From contig NC_019684.1 of assembly GCF_000316645.1 (NCBI RefSeq), forward strand, positions 4,500,001-4,564,000: DNA of 64,000 nucleotides. Reading direction: 5' to 3'. Shown here piece after piece: positions 48,662-58,362 of the stretch (its first letter is position 1; every line of letters starts with the position of its first letter). Under the pieces are notes generated by a model. It did no database searches and had not been told where the DNA came from. It was given only the letters and a program-made list of their open reading frames with translations. This DNA is from Nostoc sp. PCC 7524. GTDB taxonomy: Bacteria > Cyanobacteriota > Cyanobacteriia > Cyanobacteriales > Nostocaceae. A program made the translations under genes and the position numbers.

Positions 48662-49390
48662 ATGAGCGCAACACAATCTAACGGGCTTCCGCTTTGGGTA
48701 CAAGACAGGGATACAGTTATTGCTGAAAGCACTGATGTCGAATGGCGCTATGGTACTGCTCCAGATTATGCTCGCTCTAATGAGAATCTGGCTAAAGAGA
48801 GTACACGTAATCATCTTGAGGGTACACTGGAAGCGATCGTTCAAAATTTAGTGAGAACCTTCGAGATGGAGGTATCTTTCAAATCCAACCCAGAACAGTG
48901 GTTGTCAGTTGTGAACGAGCAGTTTCGCATCAGTACCAATGGGGGAGAGGAGTTTACTGCCGCAGATGTCTCAGCCCAAGGTACTTATAATTTATTCATG
49001 GCGGATTCTGAGCATTACAAAGCCTCCGAAGAAAGCTTTGAATCTTCTGCCAAACTCTTTCATTCAACATTTCCTCAAGGTTTCCCTTGGGAAGTTTTGG
49101 AAGTGTACTCAGTCCCACCAACTGTCACCTTCAAGTGGCGGCACTGGGGACATTTTCAAGGTTCCTATAAAGACTATGCTCCTACAGGCGAGACAGTAGA
49201 AGTTATTGGCTTGAGCGTTGCCCATGTCACCGATGACTTGAAGATTATTTCCTTGGAACACTACTTTGACAACACGCTGTTTTTAGAAAAGTTAACAGCC
49301 GGTGGTAAAGTAGCAAGTGAAGTAGCGAGTGAAAGTAAAGGAAAGGGTTGCCCTTTCAGTTTTTTGTTCAAAAAATCCAGCAAGAAGTAA
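48662..49390 (+). CDS. SnoaL-like/NTF2-fold family protein
   Basis: The 242-residue protein (ATG 48662) carries one NTF2/SnoaL-like module: a helical N-terminus (SNENLAKESTRNHLEGTLEAIVQNLVRTFEMEVSF), then FPWEVLEVYSVPPTVTFKWRHWGHFQGSYKDYAPTGETVEVIGLSVAHVT and LEHYFDNTLFLEKL. This resembles ester cyclase or SnoaL-fold proteins. A Lys-rich tail with KGKGCPFSF follows. Its substrate is unknown. The fold call is moderately confident. Confidence 0.65.
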   Translation: MSATQSNGLPLWVQDRDTVIAESTDVEWRYGTAPDYARSNENLAKESTRNHLEGTLEAIVQNLVRTFEMEVSFKSNPEQWLSVVNEQFRISTNGGEEFTAADVSAQGTYNLFMADSEHYKASEESFESSAKLFHSTFPQGFPWEVLEVYSVPPTVTFKWRHWGHFQGSYKDYAPTGETVEVIGLSVAHVTDDLKIISLEHYFDNTLFLEKLTAGGKVASEVASESKGKGCPFSFLFKKSSKK

Positions 49391-49525
49391 AGGAGTGTTG
49401 AGTGCTGTTAGCGGTAGCGAGGCGTTTAGCCGGTGCTGAGTTAGGAGGGTGCGTCAGTACACAGAACTCATGACTCAGCACTCAGCACTCAGTAAGCCTT
49501 AAAATTATTAGTTAGTAATCACAGA

Positions 49526-49861
49526 ATGACAATGCAAACATACTATTACGTTTTGGCGAGCCGTCGCTTTTTACTCCAAGAAGAACCTATGGAGGAAGTG
49601 CTGAAAGAACGCACTCGTCACTACCACGAACAAGAAAAAGAGATTGATTTTTGGTTAGTACCACAACCAGCTTTTTTAGAAGCTCCTGAAATGGCGGAAA
49701 TCAAAGCTAAGTGTCCTCAACCCGCAGCTGCGATTATTTCCACCAATTCCCAATTTATTACTTGGCTCAAACTGCGATTAGAATATGTCATTACCGGAGA
49801 ATTTCAGGCTCCTTCTGGAACAATCCCTAATCCTTTGGCATCTCTTGCCCCAGTGTCTTGA
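49526..49861 (+). CDS. ycf54: Ycf54, Mg-protoporphyrin monomethyl ester cyclase accessory protein
   Basis: This 111-residue protein has the DUF2488/Ycf54 consensus: TYYYVLASRRFLLQEEPMEEVLKER, EKEIDFWLVPQPAFLEAPEM and KCPQPAAAIISTNSQFITWLKLRLEYVITGEF. Ycf54 is required for stable assembly of the oxygen-dependent cyclase that makes the fifth ring of chlorophyll. Two closely spaced ATG starts (49526, 49532) are present. A TAGTCAA tandem repeat lies downstream. Confidence 0.93.
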   Translation: MTMQTYYYVLASRRFLLQEEPMEEVLKERTRHYHEQEKEIDFWLVPQPAFLEAPEMAEIKAKCPQPAAAIISTNSQFITWLKLRLEYVITGEFQAPSGTIPNPLASLAPVS

Positions 49862-49866
49862 GTAAT

Positions 49867-49894
49867 TAGTCAATAGTCAATAGTCAATAGTCAA
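49867..49894. repeat. TAGTCAA x4 tandem repeat
   Basis: Four perfect 7-bp units lie directly downstream of the ycf54 stop. Inverted TTGACTA motifs follow at about 49909. This is a typical Nostocales STRR. Confidence 0.85.
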
Positions 49895-49959
49895 TAGCTC
49901 GTTTACTATTGACTATGAACTAATGACTCTTAACTAAAAAAATTTAATAAAATTTACCT

Positions 49960-50607
49960 ATGCGTCCCAATTTTGTGCAGAAAGTTGCCACTATATCCAG
50001 TGTAGTCGGACTCGCGATCGCCTGGCTCATGGGTAGCACAAATTCTGTGAAAGCCCAAACCACTTTTCCTGTTTGCCAACCTCCCAATGCTGGAGAGTAC
50101 CTGTTATTGGTAGTTAGCCCAACAGCCGAGAATCGGCAGCAGTTACGTAGTGCTTTACCAAATGAAATTAAAACTACTACCTGTCAATATCTTTCTGATA
50201 CCGTTACGCGGATAGGGGGATTTAGCAAAATTGATGATGCTAACCGTTGGGCTAGGTATATAAATACTATTGTTGGGTTATCTGCCATTATCACTACAAG
50301 ACCTGGGGAAGTAGCACAACAGCCGACTTCCACAGTCCCTTTTAATCCCCAACGTTTAGGAGAGGGTTTTGCCGTCTTAGTGGATTATTTTAACCGTCCA
50401 GAACTAGCAACTAGCCTCCAACAAGCGGTAGGCGGTAATGTTGGTTTGGCTTCCTATGGACAGAAACCCTACTTGCTGGCAGTTTATACCACTAACCAAC
50501 AAGAAGCTTACAATACATTGCAGAAACTGAATGATCGTGGTTTTTTTGCTGTCCTAGTAGATAGCCGTAAAGTTATGTTACTGCGATCGGTTGTGCGGGT
50601 ACAGTAA
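49960..50607 (+). CDS. secreted hypothetical with two SPOR-like halves
   Basis: This 215-residue product has a signal peptide (about 1-32; hydrophobic core then SVKAQ). Two related domains follow, about 40-115 and 125-210. Both carry an alternating pattern with aromatic/GGFS or GQKPYLLAVY segments and a DRGFFAVLVDSRKV-type ending, resembling SPOR peptidoglycan-binding repeats. No precise family was assigned. It follows ycf54 by about 100 bases and may share a transcript. Confidence 0.65.
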   Translation: MRPNFVQKVATISSVVGLAIAWLMGSTNSVKAQTTFPVCQPPNAGEYLLLVVSPTAENRQQLRSALPNEIKTTTCQYLSDTVTRIGGFSKIDDANRWARYINTIVGLSAIITTRPGEVAQQPTSTVPFNPQRLGEGFAVLVDYFNRPELATSLQQAVGGNVGLASYGQKPYLLAVYTTNQQEAYNTLQKLNDRGFFAVLVDSRKVMLLRSVVRVQ

Positions 50608-50670
50608 ATTAGGCAATAGGCAATAGTGATGAGCTTATCCACTAGCTTTTTATCGACTTTTAACTGTTGA

Positions 50671-51138
50671 CTATGGGCTATGGGCTAATAAAGACCTAGC
50701 TAACAAAGAAATTGTGATCCCTAAAGCTGAACCTGCTATTACCTGTACAGGTGTATGCCCTAGTAATTCTTTGAGGCGGTCTTGATTAAAGTCTGGTTTT
50801 TCATGGAATAATTCATCAATCATTTGATTGAGGATGCGGGCTTGCTTACCAGCTGCTTGGCGAACACCGGCTGCATCGTACATGACAATAATGGCAAAAA
50901 CAGTAGCCAAAGCAAAGTCAGGCGATGACCAACCAATAGTTTCTCCAATACCAGCTGCAAGAGCTGTCACCAAAGCTGAATGGGCGCTGGGCATACCTCC
51001 AGTTGTGACTAGAACACGCACATTCAGTTTACGGTGTTGAACTAGCTCAATCACTAGCTTTAATGCTTGAGCTACAAAACAAGCTACCAGAGCAACCAGC
51101 AGCACCCGGTTGTCTAAAATCTCGCCTATGTCCTGCAT
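50671..51138 (-). CDS. divergent PAP2/DUF212 acid-phosphatase-like membrane protein
   Basis: This 155-residue protein has four or so helices and the DUF212 motifs TTGGMPSAHSALVTALA, VMYDAAGVRQAAGKQARILNQMI and LLGHTPVQVIAGSALGI. The family is a divergent member of the PAP2 phosphatase superfamily, possibly acting on lipid pyrophosphates. Its role in cyanobacteria is unassigned. It lies just downstream of crtE on the same strand. Confidence 0.85.
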   Translation of the reverse strand: MQDIGEILDNRVLLVALVACFVAQALKLVIELVQHRKLNVRVLVTTGGMPSAHSALVTALAAGIGETIGWSSPDFALATVFAIIVMYDAAGVRQAAGKQARILNQMIDELFHEKPDFNQDRLKELLGHTPVQVIAGSALGITISLLARSLLAHSP

Positions 51139-51246
51139 GGTATTTTGGTTCTGTTAGTCGATATTAGCAGTAGTTATTTATCTGAGATAAGGTTGAGATA
51201 CTACCCAAAATCTACTGTTGCTACACTCCAATTTTCAGATGCTAAT

Positions 51247-52176
51247 TCAATGATTGCGGCTGGTGATGAAATGAGCGAGTGCTTGTAGAGGCTGTGCTGA
51301 TTGCCCAAAAGGTTCTAGTTCTGCACAAGCTGCTTCAATTAGTTCTTGGGCTTTAGCACGGGATTTTTCCAGGCCCCAGAGACTAGGGTAGGTGACTTTC
51401 TGGGCTACAAGGTCTTTCCCTGCGGTTTTGCCCAATTGCTCTTGGGTAGCAGTGACATCGAGAATATCATCAATGATTTGAAATGCTAGTCCAATGTTTT
51501 GGGCGTAGCGGGAGAGTCTTTGTACATCTTCCGATGATGCACCAGCTAAAATTCCCCCACAAACAACACAAGCTTCTAACAGGGCGGCTGTCTTATGGTT
51601 ATGGATGAAGTTGAGAGTTTCTAGAGAAATATCTGACTTACCCTCTGAATCTAAGTCAACTACTTGACCACCTACTAAGCCAGCAGCGCCTAATGCACGT
51701 CCTAAACGAGCAATTACCTGTAAAACACGTTCTCTAGTGACGCTTTCTGGGGTTTGGGTGGCAACCAACTCAAAAGCATAAGCTAATAAGCCATCACCGG
51801 CTAAAATTGCAATGTCTTCACCATAAACTTTGTGATTTGTCAACATACCACGCCGATAATCATCATTATCCATTGCGGGTAGGTCGTCGTGAATCAATGA
51901 CATGGTGTGGATCATTTCCACAGCACAAGCTGTGGGCATAGCCATTTCAATTGTACCGCCCATCATTTCACAGGTAGCTAGGCAGAGAATGGGGCGCAGA
52001 CGCTTACCTCCAGCTAAGAGCGAGTAGCGCATTGACTCATAAATCTTTTCTGGATAAACGACAGGCATAGACTTATCTAAAGCCGCTTCACAAATTTTTT
52101 TGCGCTCTTTCAGATAAGCTCCTAGGTCAAATGTGGCTTTTTCTGGCATCTTCTGAAGGTTATCAGCTGCTACCAT
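51247..52176 (-). CDS. crtE: geranylgeranyl/polyprenyl diphosphate synthase
   Basis: This 309-residue trans-prenyltransferase has GGKRLRPIL, the first Asp-rich motif [12 protein letters not shown] and the second FQIIDDILD. The start at 52176 has AAGGA about 9 bases upstream. It elongates isoprenoids toward GGPP, the precursor of carotenoids, the phytyl tail of chlorophyll and plastoquinone. The chain length (FPP or GGPP) cannot be fixed from sequence alone; the cyanobacterial context favours GGPP. folD is about 140 bases upstream. Confidence 0.92.
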   Translation of the reverse strand: MVAADNLQKMPEKATFDLGAYLKERKKICEAALDKSMPVVYPEKIYESMRYSLLAGGKRLRPILCLATCEMMGGTIEMAMPTACAVEMIHTMSLIHDDLPAMDNDDYRRGMLTNHKVYGEDIAILAGDGLLAYAFELVATQTPESVTRERVLQVIARLGRALGAAGLVGGQVVDLDSEGKSDISLETLNFIHNHKTAALLEACVVCGGILAGASSEDVQRLSRYAQNIGLAFQIIDDILDVTATQEQLGKTAGKDLVAQKVTYPSLWGLEKSRAKAQELIEAACAELEPFGQSAQPLQALAHFITSRNH

Positions 52177-52314
52177 TCTTAGAATTCCTTAAATTTTTGG
52201 CTTTTGGCTATTTTTCATATACGTCACAATTTTAAGATGCTCTGGCGCTGAAAGTTTAACTAATACTTCATTCATCAAGAAACGTAAATGATAAATGATG
52301 AGCTATGTTAAATT

Positions 52315-53214
52315 TCATTTACCATTTAAAATACCTTTATCCTTTGCTGCTTTTAAATAGCTGGTGAAGGTATTTTCTAACAACAAAGCCACAGTCATGG
52401 GACCAACACCGCCAGGAACTGGGGTAATGTAGTCCGCGACGTTAGCAGTTGCGCCAAATTCGACATCGCCAACTAAGCGACTCTTGCCATTGGCATCGGT
52501 GACGCGATTTATCCCCACATCTACCACAACAGCGCCTGGTTTCACCATGTCAGCAGTAATTAATCCGGGAATACCTGCGGCGGCAATGAGAACATCCGCA
52601 TTTTTGGTAATATTTTGGATGTCTTGCGATCGCGAGTGGGCAATGGTAACAGTAGCATCAGCTTCCAATAGCATCAAGGCCATAGGTTTACCAACTAAAA
52701 TACTACGCCCTACTACTACCGCCTGTTTTCCCGCCAAAGGAATTGCATATTCCGCCAATAGCCGCATGACTCCGGCTGGTGTACAACTGCGTAAACCAGC
52801 TTCACCACGTACCAAACGCCCTAAATTCACTGGATGCAGTCCGTCAGCATCTTTATCAGGTGCGATTTGATGCAGCAGTTTTACAGCATCCAGATGTTCT
52901 GGTAGGGGTAGCTGTACGAGAATACCATCTACCTGTTCATCTTCATTAAGTGCAGCGATAACATCCTCTAATTCCTGTTGAGTAGTTTCTTTGGGGAAGT
53001 GTTTACCAAAAGAAGTCATACCCACCCTAGCGCAAGCTTTTTCTTTGTTGCGAACATAAGCAGCAGAGGCGGGATTATCCCCCACCATCAACACTGCTAA
53101 TCCAGGAGGACGGCCGATTTTGGCTTGTAATGATTGAATTTGCGAAGTCAGTTCTTGGTGAATTTTTTCAGCTAAAGCTTTACCATCTAAGATTTTAGTA
53201 GTTTTGGTTTCCAT
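52315..53214 (-). CDS. folD: FolD, methylene-THF dehydrogenase/cyclohydrolase
   Basis: This 299-residue bifunctional enzyme starts at [16 protein letters not shown] chose the ATG at 53214 because the ATG at 53220 has its SD too close. It carries the [21 protein letters not shown] region with catalytic Lys, [15 protein letters not shown], the nucleotide motif [17 protein letters not shown] and [18 protein letters not shown]. It interconverts one-carbon folates. It precedes crtE on the same strand. Confidence 0.95.
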   Translation of the reverse strand: METKTTKILDGKALAEKIHQELTSQIQSLQAKIGRPPGLAVLMVGDNPASAAYVRNKEKACARVGMTSFGKHFPKETTQQELEDVIAALNEDEQVDGILVQLPLPEHLDAVKLLHQIAPDKDADGLHPVNLGRLVRGEAGLRSCTPAGVMRLLAEYAIPLAGKQAVVVGRSILVGKPMALMLLEADATVTIAHSRSQDIQNITKNADVLIAAAGIPGLITADMVKPGAVVVDVGINRVTDANGKSRLVGDVEFGATANVADYITPVPGGVGPMTVALLLENTFTSYLKAAKDKGILNGK

Positions 53215-53403
53215 GAGCATCCCCAGATTTAAGTTACAAATAATTCTTGCTTGTAGATTATTATGGCGTTGCCGTCTGATACTGTAGCGTCTTTCTATCG
53301 TCTCGTATAGGGGACTGGGGACTGGGGAGTGAGGAGCAGGGGAGCAGGGGAGCGGAAGGTAAAAACTAATGACTAATAACTATTGACTAATTTGGTGTTT
53401 GTT

Positions 53404-53781
53404 ATGCAAAAAGTGAAAAAATTTTACCTAGGATGTACCTTACTGGTTGTGGTAGGGCTTTGGGGCTGTGCGCCTTTGAATATGTCAGGCTGGCAAGATA
53501 ATACAATCAGTTTTGGTAGTAATGTCACTCCGATTCGGGAAATTAAACCTACACCAGACAAACAGCAGACAGTGCGTATCCAAGGAAAGGTGGAAAAGCA
53601 AGTACCTCTAGTACAGCGATGGGCATATCAAATTAATGATTCTACTGGTACAGTTTGGGTTGTCACTAATCACCGTAATTTTCAAGTGGGAGAGTCCGTA
53701 GTGATTAAGGGTAAGGTGCAATACAAAAACATTGCCATAGCTGACAAAGATTTTGGGGAAGTTTATTTAGAAGAGAAGTAA
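53404..53781 (+). CDS. predicted lipoprotein with OB-like domain
   Basis: This lipoprotein is about 125 residues from the ATG at 53404 (MQKVKKFYLG). It has a lipobox VGLWGC with the acylated Cys near residue 22. The mature part is beta-rich (VRIQGKVEKQVPLVQRWAYQINDSTGTVWVVT, then VGESVVIKGKVQYKN) and resembles a small OB-fold nucleic-acid or sugar-binding domain. It should be matured by Lgt, Lsp and the Lnt encoded at 34714-36309. Function is unknown. A NUDIX gene follows after 30 bases. Confidence 0.72.
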   Translation: MQKVKKFYLGCTLLVVVGLWGCAPLNMSGWQDNTISFGSNVTPIREIKPTPDKQQTVRIQGKVEKQVPLVQRWAYQINDSTGTVWVVTNHRNFQVGESVVIKGKVQYKNIAIADKDFGEVYLEEK

Positions 53782-53811
53782 TAATATTTACAACAACTCC
53801 GACAACATGGT

Positions 53812-54237
53812 ATGACTAACCAACAAGTTCATGTAGCGATCGCTATTCTTTACCAAGATAATAAATTTTTAATGCAGCTGCGGGACAATATCCCTAATAT
53901 TCCCTACCCTGGACACTGGGCGCTGTTTGGTGGTCATATCGAACCCGGTGAAACTCCAGATGTGGCAGTGCAGCGAGAAATTTTAGAAGAAATTGGCTAT
54001 ACTCTGCCTTCATTTTTTGCATTTGACTGTTATCCCGATGAGACGGTTGTGCGTCATGTGTTTCATGCACCCTTGTTAGTCGAGTTCCATGAACTAGAGT
54101 TAAATGAAGGCTGCGATATGGGGTTATTGACACCAGAGGATATTCGTCAGGGTAAATTTTATTCCAAAAACGTAGGAGAAGTAAGACCTCTAGGCTCTGC
54201 GGCACAGCAAATTTTACTAGACTTTATGAGTCAATAG
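53812..54237 (+). CDS. NUDIX hydrolase
   Basis: This 141-residue protein contains an intact NUDIX box, [23 protein letters not shown] (about 42-64), fitting Gx5Ex7REUxEExGU. NUDIX enzymes hydrolyse nucleoside diphosphates linked to other moieties, sometimes as house-cleaning or ADP-ribose hydrolases. The substrate is not evident. It follows the lipoprotein gene closely and may be co-transcribed with it. Confidence 0.88.
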   Translation: MTNQQVHVAIAILYQDNKFLMQLRDNIPNIPYPGHWALFGGHIEPGETPDVAVQREILEEIGYTLPSFFAFDCYPDETVVRHVFHAPLLVEFHELELNEGCDMGLLTPEDIRQGKFYSKNVGEVRPLGSAAQQILLDFMSQ

Positions 54238-54308
54238 TCCTTAATCATTAGTCTTTCTGCCTTATCTCCCCCTGTCCCCAATTCCTACCTAGCAGGCACA
54301 ATAAAGTT

Positions 54309-55433
54309 ATGGCGCGTGTGGAGTCACCACCAATGCAATCAATAAACAAATGGCCACGATGGTTAACTGTGGGATTGGCCTTTCCTATTGCTATTCTCAA
54401 TGGTTGGCTATTAATTCAGGTTGTACAGTATCTCCAACCTTTGGTGAGTGTTTTTGTATCGGCTGTTCTGCTAGCTTTTGTTTTAGATTATCCCATCCAA
54501 TTTTTTCAAAGACGTGGGGTGCAACGTAACTTGGCAATTGGTGGGGTGTTATTGTTAGCTGTGGTGATTCTAGTTGCTTTAGGTCTGACCTTAGTACCAC
54601 TGATCATAGGTCAGCTGAATGAGCTAGTGAATATTTTGCCTAATTGGATTGATTCTGGTGTTCAGCAATTAGATGTTTTCCAAAATTGGATAGCAACACA
54701 AACCTTACCTGTGAATTTAAGCGGTTTAGTGACGCAAGTCTTGGAAAGACTGTCTAATCAATTGCAGTCTGTCACTGGGAAAATTCTGGGTTTGGCTTTC
54801 GATACTATTGGTGTTGTGGTGAATGTGGTGCTGGCGATAGTGCTGACTATTTATATGGTATTAAATGGCGATCGCTTATGGGATGGAATTTATCAATGGT
54901 TTCCCCCTCACATCAGCTCGAAAATCCGGCCAATACTACGGGAAGATTTTCATAATTACTTTATCGGTCAGGCTACATTGGGGGCTGTACTAGCTATAAC
55001 AGTGACTTTGGCATTTGTAGCCTTACGAGTTCCCCTAGCACTACTTTTTGGCATTGGTATTGGCTTTTTCTCACTGTTTCCTTTTGGTACAGGTATCGGT
55101 ATTACTATTGTTAGTTTATTAGTTGCTTTAGAAAACTTTTGGCAGGGTGTGGAAGTTTTAGGGGTAGCCGTAGCCATAGACCAAGTTAACTCTAATTTTG
55201 TTGCACCTCGAATTCTGGGTAATTTAACTGGTTTAAATCCTGTGTGGGTTGTAGTTTCTTTATTATTGGGAGCTAAATTAGGCGGTGTTTTGGGTTTATT
55301 AGTTGCTATCCCTACAGCCAGTTTTATTAAAGATATAACAGATACGTGGCGGGCTGGAGAATTTCACAAAATAGATAATCTGGAATCAGATGCAGCAAAT
55401 GTTGAAACTGATGTAGTAGTGACTCACGGCTAA
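54309..55433 (+). CDS. AI-2E (UPF0118/PerM) family permease
   Basis: This 374-residue polytopic protein has about eight helices in the AI-2E transporter arrangement: paired N-terminal helices, a soluble segment (about 110-165, LPNWIDSGVQQLDVFQNW) and the C-terminal cluster with the family loop FSLFPFGTGIG and GNLTGLNPVWVVVSLLLGAKLGGVLGLLVAIP. Family members export autoinducers or ions; the substrate here is unknown. It is followed by a terminator (55499-55528). Confidence 0.88.
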   Translation: MARVESPPMQSINKWPRWLTVGLAFPIAILNGWLLIQVVQYLQPLVSVFVSAVLLAFVLDYPIQFFQRRGVQRNLAIGGVLLLAVVILVALGLTLVPLIIGQLNELVNILPNWIDSGVQQLDVFQNWIATQTLPVNLSGLVTQVLERLSNQLQSVTGKILGLAFDTIGVVVNVVLAIVLTIYMVLNGDRLWDGIYQWFPPHISSKIRPILREDFHNYFIGQATLGAVLAITVTLAFVALRVPLALLFGIGIGFFSLFPFGTGIGITIVSLLVALENFWQGVEVLGVAVAIDQVNSNFVAPRILGNLTGLNPVWVVVSLLLGAKLGGVLGLLVAIPTASFIKDITDTWRAGEFHKIDNLESDAANVETDVVVTHG

Positions 55434-55498
55434 AATATTTTATAGTCTCTCTCATTTGAGTGAAATATTATCTGGCTAAAAATTAGAAAAGATAAATA

Positions 55499-55528
55499 AC
55501 GAAGTATGTATGATTCATACTTCGTTTT
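55499..55528 (+). terminator. intrinsic terminator after the AI-2E permease
   Basis: ACGAAGTATG (55499-55508) pairs perfectly with CATACTTCGT (55516-55525) around 7 nt, followed by TTTT. It ends the permease transcript. Confidence 0.85.
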
Positions 55529-55570
55529 CATAGCAAATATTACTTGGTTTCCAGAAGACACCAAAAATTA

Positions 55571-55838
55571 TCAGGACTTATACCAATTCGCAATTCACAA
55601 TTCGCAACGATGCTCCCGCCCCGCTCCGCTCTAAGCGCAGCTATGCGGTAGGCTTTACGCAATTGAGAAATCCTGACTTGACAAGGGTTTTTGGATTTGG
55701 ATCTGTTTCAAAATTTTCGTGAATTGGTGTCACACTCCACCTATCTTGTAGGGTGCGTCAGATGCCAAACATCTGTTGATAATCACGAAAAACTCAAATC
55801 TGACGCACCCTAAGAATGTGCCAATTGCGTAAGTCCTA
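55571..55838. repeat. dispersed repeat cluster with MITE-like inverted repeats
   Basis: The block is bounded by AGGACTTA (55573-55580) and an inverted TAAGTCCTA, so its ends form an imperfect terminal inverted repeat. Its right end (55814-55838) is an exact inverse of 41515-41539. Inside, TAGGGTGCGTCAGA (55749-55762) and TCTGACGCACCCTA (55799-55812) form a perfect 14-bp stem. The cluster fills the spacer between the permease and the PEP-CTERM gene. No transposase is present. Confidence 0.65.
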
Positions 55839-55866
55839 ATTATATTAACTGCTGGCAAAACCTCAA

Positions 55867-56415
55867 TTAAGCTGCCACTTTTTTCACTGATTTTGCTTTT
55901 TTCCCGACGATTAAGCTAAGACCAGAAACAAGCATAACACCAAGCATAGTAGCAGGTTCAGGTACTTTTGTATAAGATACTTTACCAAAGCCTATTTCAG
56001 TATTTTGAAATTCGCCGTCAAGAATTGTTAAATCTTCCCCAACTATTTCATAGAAGAATTTATCAGGACTCGTTTTATCGAAGAAGAAATAACTTAATTG
56101 TGGAATTGGCTTACCTGTAGAAGATGAAGACAAAAAGACAACAGGAAAGTCAGGATAAGCAGTATCATCTTTTTCTGTATAAATATTTGAGTCTCCATCA
56201 AATTGAAAAGTCAATGACTTAACTATTGCTTCTGGAAAGCTGCCACTACTAAAAGTAGAATCATCAAAGCTAAAAAAGCCTTTCCCTGTTTTGGTAGGAC
56301 TATCAACAGAGAAAGCGTAATTAACGATAACAGCAGATGCAGATTTTACATCTACAGCAGAAAAACACAGAGCAAGACTAGCAGCAGTAAAAACTAATTG
56401 TTTAACGAATTTCAT
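55867..56415 (-). CDS. PEP-CTERM sorting-domain protein
   Basis: This exported protein is about 182 residues from the ATG at 56415 (AAGGA about 8 bases upstream). It has a signal peptide (about 1-28, FTAASLALCFSAVDVKSASA) and a C-terminal tripartite PEP-CTERM motif: VPEPATMLG, hydrophobic segment LVSGLSLIVG, then basic KKAKSVKKVAA. Such proteins are processed by exosortase and sent to the envelope or EPS. The ectodomain is beta-rich and of unknown function. Its exosortase is not in this window. Confidence 0.85.
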   Translation of the reverse strand: MKFVKQLVFTAASLALCFSAVDVKSASAVIVNYAFSVDSPTKTGKGFFSFDDSTFSSGSFPEAIVKSLTFQFDGDSNIYTEKDDTAYPDFPVVFLSSSSTGKPIPQLSYFFFDKTSPDKFFYEIVGEDLTILDGEFQNTEIGFGKVSYTKVPEPATMLGVMLVSGLSLIVGKKAKSVKKVAA

Positions 56416-56594
56416 CTTGGTTTCCTTCACGATAAATTTTTGCAAACAATGCAAACTGTATAAAGAAAATAAGTCGCTGATTACTTAGATTTAACTAATT
56501 TTTGGGTGATTAGTTTAAGCAGAATTTAATCGGAGGTAAAATGATATTCGATGATTGAATTTTAATTTTTATGACATATTTTTAAGGAATTTTT

Positions 56595-56613
56595 ATTAAC
56601 CCTTGGATAACTC
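56595..56613 (+). promoter_or_regulatory. candidate degenerate PHO box upstream of phoD
   Basis: Two imperfect 8-bp repeats, ATTAACCC and GATAACTC, are separated by 3 bases, giving the 11-bp spacing of cyanobacterial PHO boxes, about 80 bases before the phoD ATG. The match to the CTTAACCT-type consensus is weak. Confidence 0.3.
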
Positions 56614-56693
56614 TATCTTTACTTATTGCCATAACCAGATATGGTAAACACTTATCCTGTAAGAATTTTTCTTGATTTTTCTATTAATTTGGT

Positions 56694-58295
56694 ATGGAAT
56701 CGAATCATCCCCTAAAACTAAACCGTCGTCGGTTTTTGTTGAATTCAGCTATTACAGCAGGTGGCATTATTACTACAAATATTGTCTCCAAATCACGAGT
56801 TTTTGCCCAAGCACCAGCAATTATTACCTCTGATAGAATGCGTCCTGGTGTACCCTATGGCATAGCTACCGGAGACATCACCAATAATAATGTTGTGATT
56901 TGGAGTAAAAGCGATCGCCCAGCCAGAATGATCGTAGAATATTCCACTAGCCCATCTTTTAGTAGTGTGCAGCGCGTTTTGGGGCCACAGGCTTTAGAAG
57001 CTAGCGACTTTACAGCCAGATTGAATCTCAGAAATCTGCCACCCAATCAACAAATCTTTTATCGGGTGCTATTCCAAGATTTAGATTATCAAGACACCTA
57101 CAGTGAACCTGTAAATGGTAGTTTCCGCACTCCAGCTATCACTGGGCGAGATATCTGCTTCGTTTGGGGTGGAGATACCGCCGGTCAAGGATGGGGTATT
57201 AATCCTGACTTTGGTGGTATGAGAATTTACGAAACCATGCGCCAAATGAATCCCGACTTTTTCGTTCACTGTGGCGACACTATCTATGCTGATAACCCCA
57301 TTGTTGCCGAAAGAACACTTGATGATCTCACAATTTGGCGCAATATCACCACAGAAGAAAAATCTAAAGTTGCTGAAACACTCAAAGAATTTCGTGGTAA
57401 CTATCAATACAACTTGTTAGATGAAAATGTGAAGCGTTTTAATGCTGAAGTTCCCATGTTGGCACAATGGGACGACCACGAAGTTACCAATAACTGGTAT
57501 CCTGGGGAAATCCTTAATGATGACCGCTATACAGTTAAGGATGTGAACTTGTTAACACAACGGGCAAGACAAGCATTTTTAGAGTATATGCCCATTGGTT
57601 TTACAAGTGATAATACAGACCAAGCTAGAATTTATCGCTCTTTCAACTATGGCCCCTTGTTAGATATTTTCATGCTGGATGAGCGCACCTACAGAGGGCG
57701 AAATACTCCCAATAATCAGCCAGTACCAGGGCCAGACACCGATATGCTCGGTAGTAAACAAGTGCAATGGATAAAACGTCAATTGCTGACATCCAAAGCT
57801 ACATGGAAAGTGATTTCTAGCGATATGCCATTAGGATTAATAGTTAGAGATGGCAGTAGAGACTTTGAAGCTTGGGCTAACGCAGATAATGGTGTACCTT
57901 TAGGCAGAGAATTAGAACTAGCTGACTTACTCCGATTTATTAAACAGAGAAATATCAAGAATGTTGTGTGGATAACTGCTGATGTCCACTACGCAGCCGC
58001 CCACTATTATGACCCCAACAAAGCACAGTTTCAAGATTTCAAACCTTTCTGGGAGTTTGTCGCAGGGCCTCTCAACGCTGGTACATTTGGGCCCAATCAA
58101 TTAGAAAATACTTTTGGCCCACAGTTGATATTCCAAAGCTTACCTCCTGGTACAAGAGCAAATCGACCTCCAAGCGAAGGTTTACAATTCTTTGGTGCAG
58201 TCAAAATAAATGCTGCTACAAAAGTGATGACTGTATCATTGCGTAACTTGGTAGGAGAAACTGTTTACAGTATAGATTTGCCACCAGAAGCATAA
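56694..58295 (+). CDS. phoD: alkaline phosphatase PhoD
   Basis: This 533-residue PhoD-family phosphatase has an N-terminal Tat-type signal (NRRRFLLNSAITAGG, about 10-24). Its Fe/Ca-binding metallophosphatase core includes FVWGGDTAG, FFVHCGDTIYADNP, AQWDDHEVTNNW, FMLDERTYRG and WITADVHYAAAHYY. It liberates phosphate from organic phosphoesters outside the cell or in the periplasm. The protein is folded before export, as expected for Tat. A possible weak PHO box lies upstream and a terminator hairpin (58321-58352) downstream. Confidence 0.93.
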   Translation: MESNHPLKLNRRRFLLNSAITAGGIITTNIVSKSRVFAQAPAIITSDRMRPGVPYGIATGDITNNNVVIWSKSDRPARMIVEYSTSPSFSSVQRVLGPQALEASDFTARLNLRNLPPNQQIFYRVLFQDLDYQDTYSEPVNGSFRTPAITGRDICFVWGGDTAGQGWGINPDFGGMRIYETMRQMNPDFFVHCGDTIYADNPIVAERTLDDLTIWRNITTEEKSKVAETLKEFRGNYQYNLLDENVKRFNAEVPMLAQWDDHEVTNNWYPGEILNDDRYTVKDVNLLTQRARQAFLEYMPIGFTSDNTDQARIYRSFNYGPLLDIFMLDERTYRGRNTPNNQPVPGPDTDMLGSKQVQWIKRQLLTSKATWKVISSDMPLGLIVRDGSRDFEAWANADNGVPLGRELELADLLRFIKQRNIKNVVWITADVHYAAAHYYDPNKAQFQDFKPFWEFVAGPLNAGTFGPNQLENTFGPQLIFQSLPPGTRANRPPSEGLQFFGAVKINAATKVMTVSLRNLVGETVYSIDLPPEA

Positions 58296-58320
58296 ATTGT
58301 TAAGCGTTGAGTAAATTTTC

Positions 58321-58362
58321 GCCAGTTAGATAGAGTAAGTCTGTCTACTGGCTTTGTTGTTT
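58321..58362 (+). terminator. probable intrinsic terminator after phoD
   Basis: GCCAGT (58321-58326) pairs with ACTGGC (58347-58352), with further imperfect pairing inside, and is followed by TTTGTTGTTT. This probably ends the phoD transcript and insulates it from the downstream ATPase genes. Confidence 0.6.
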
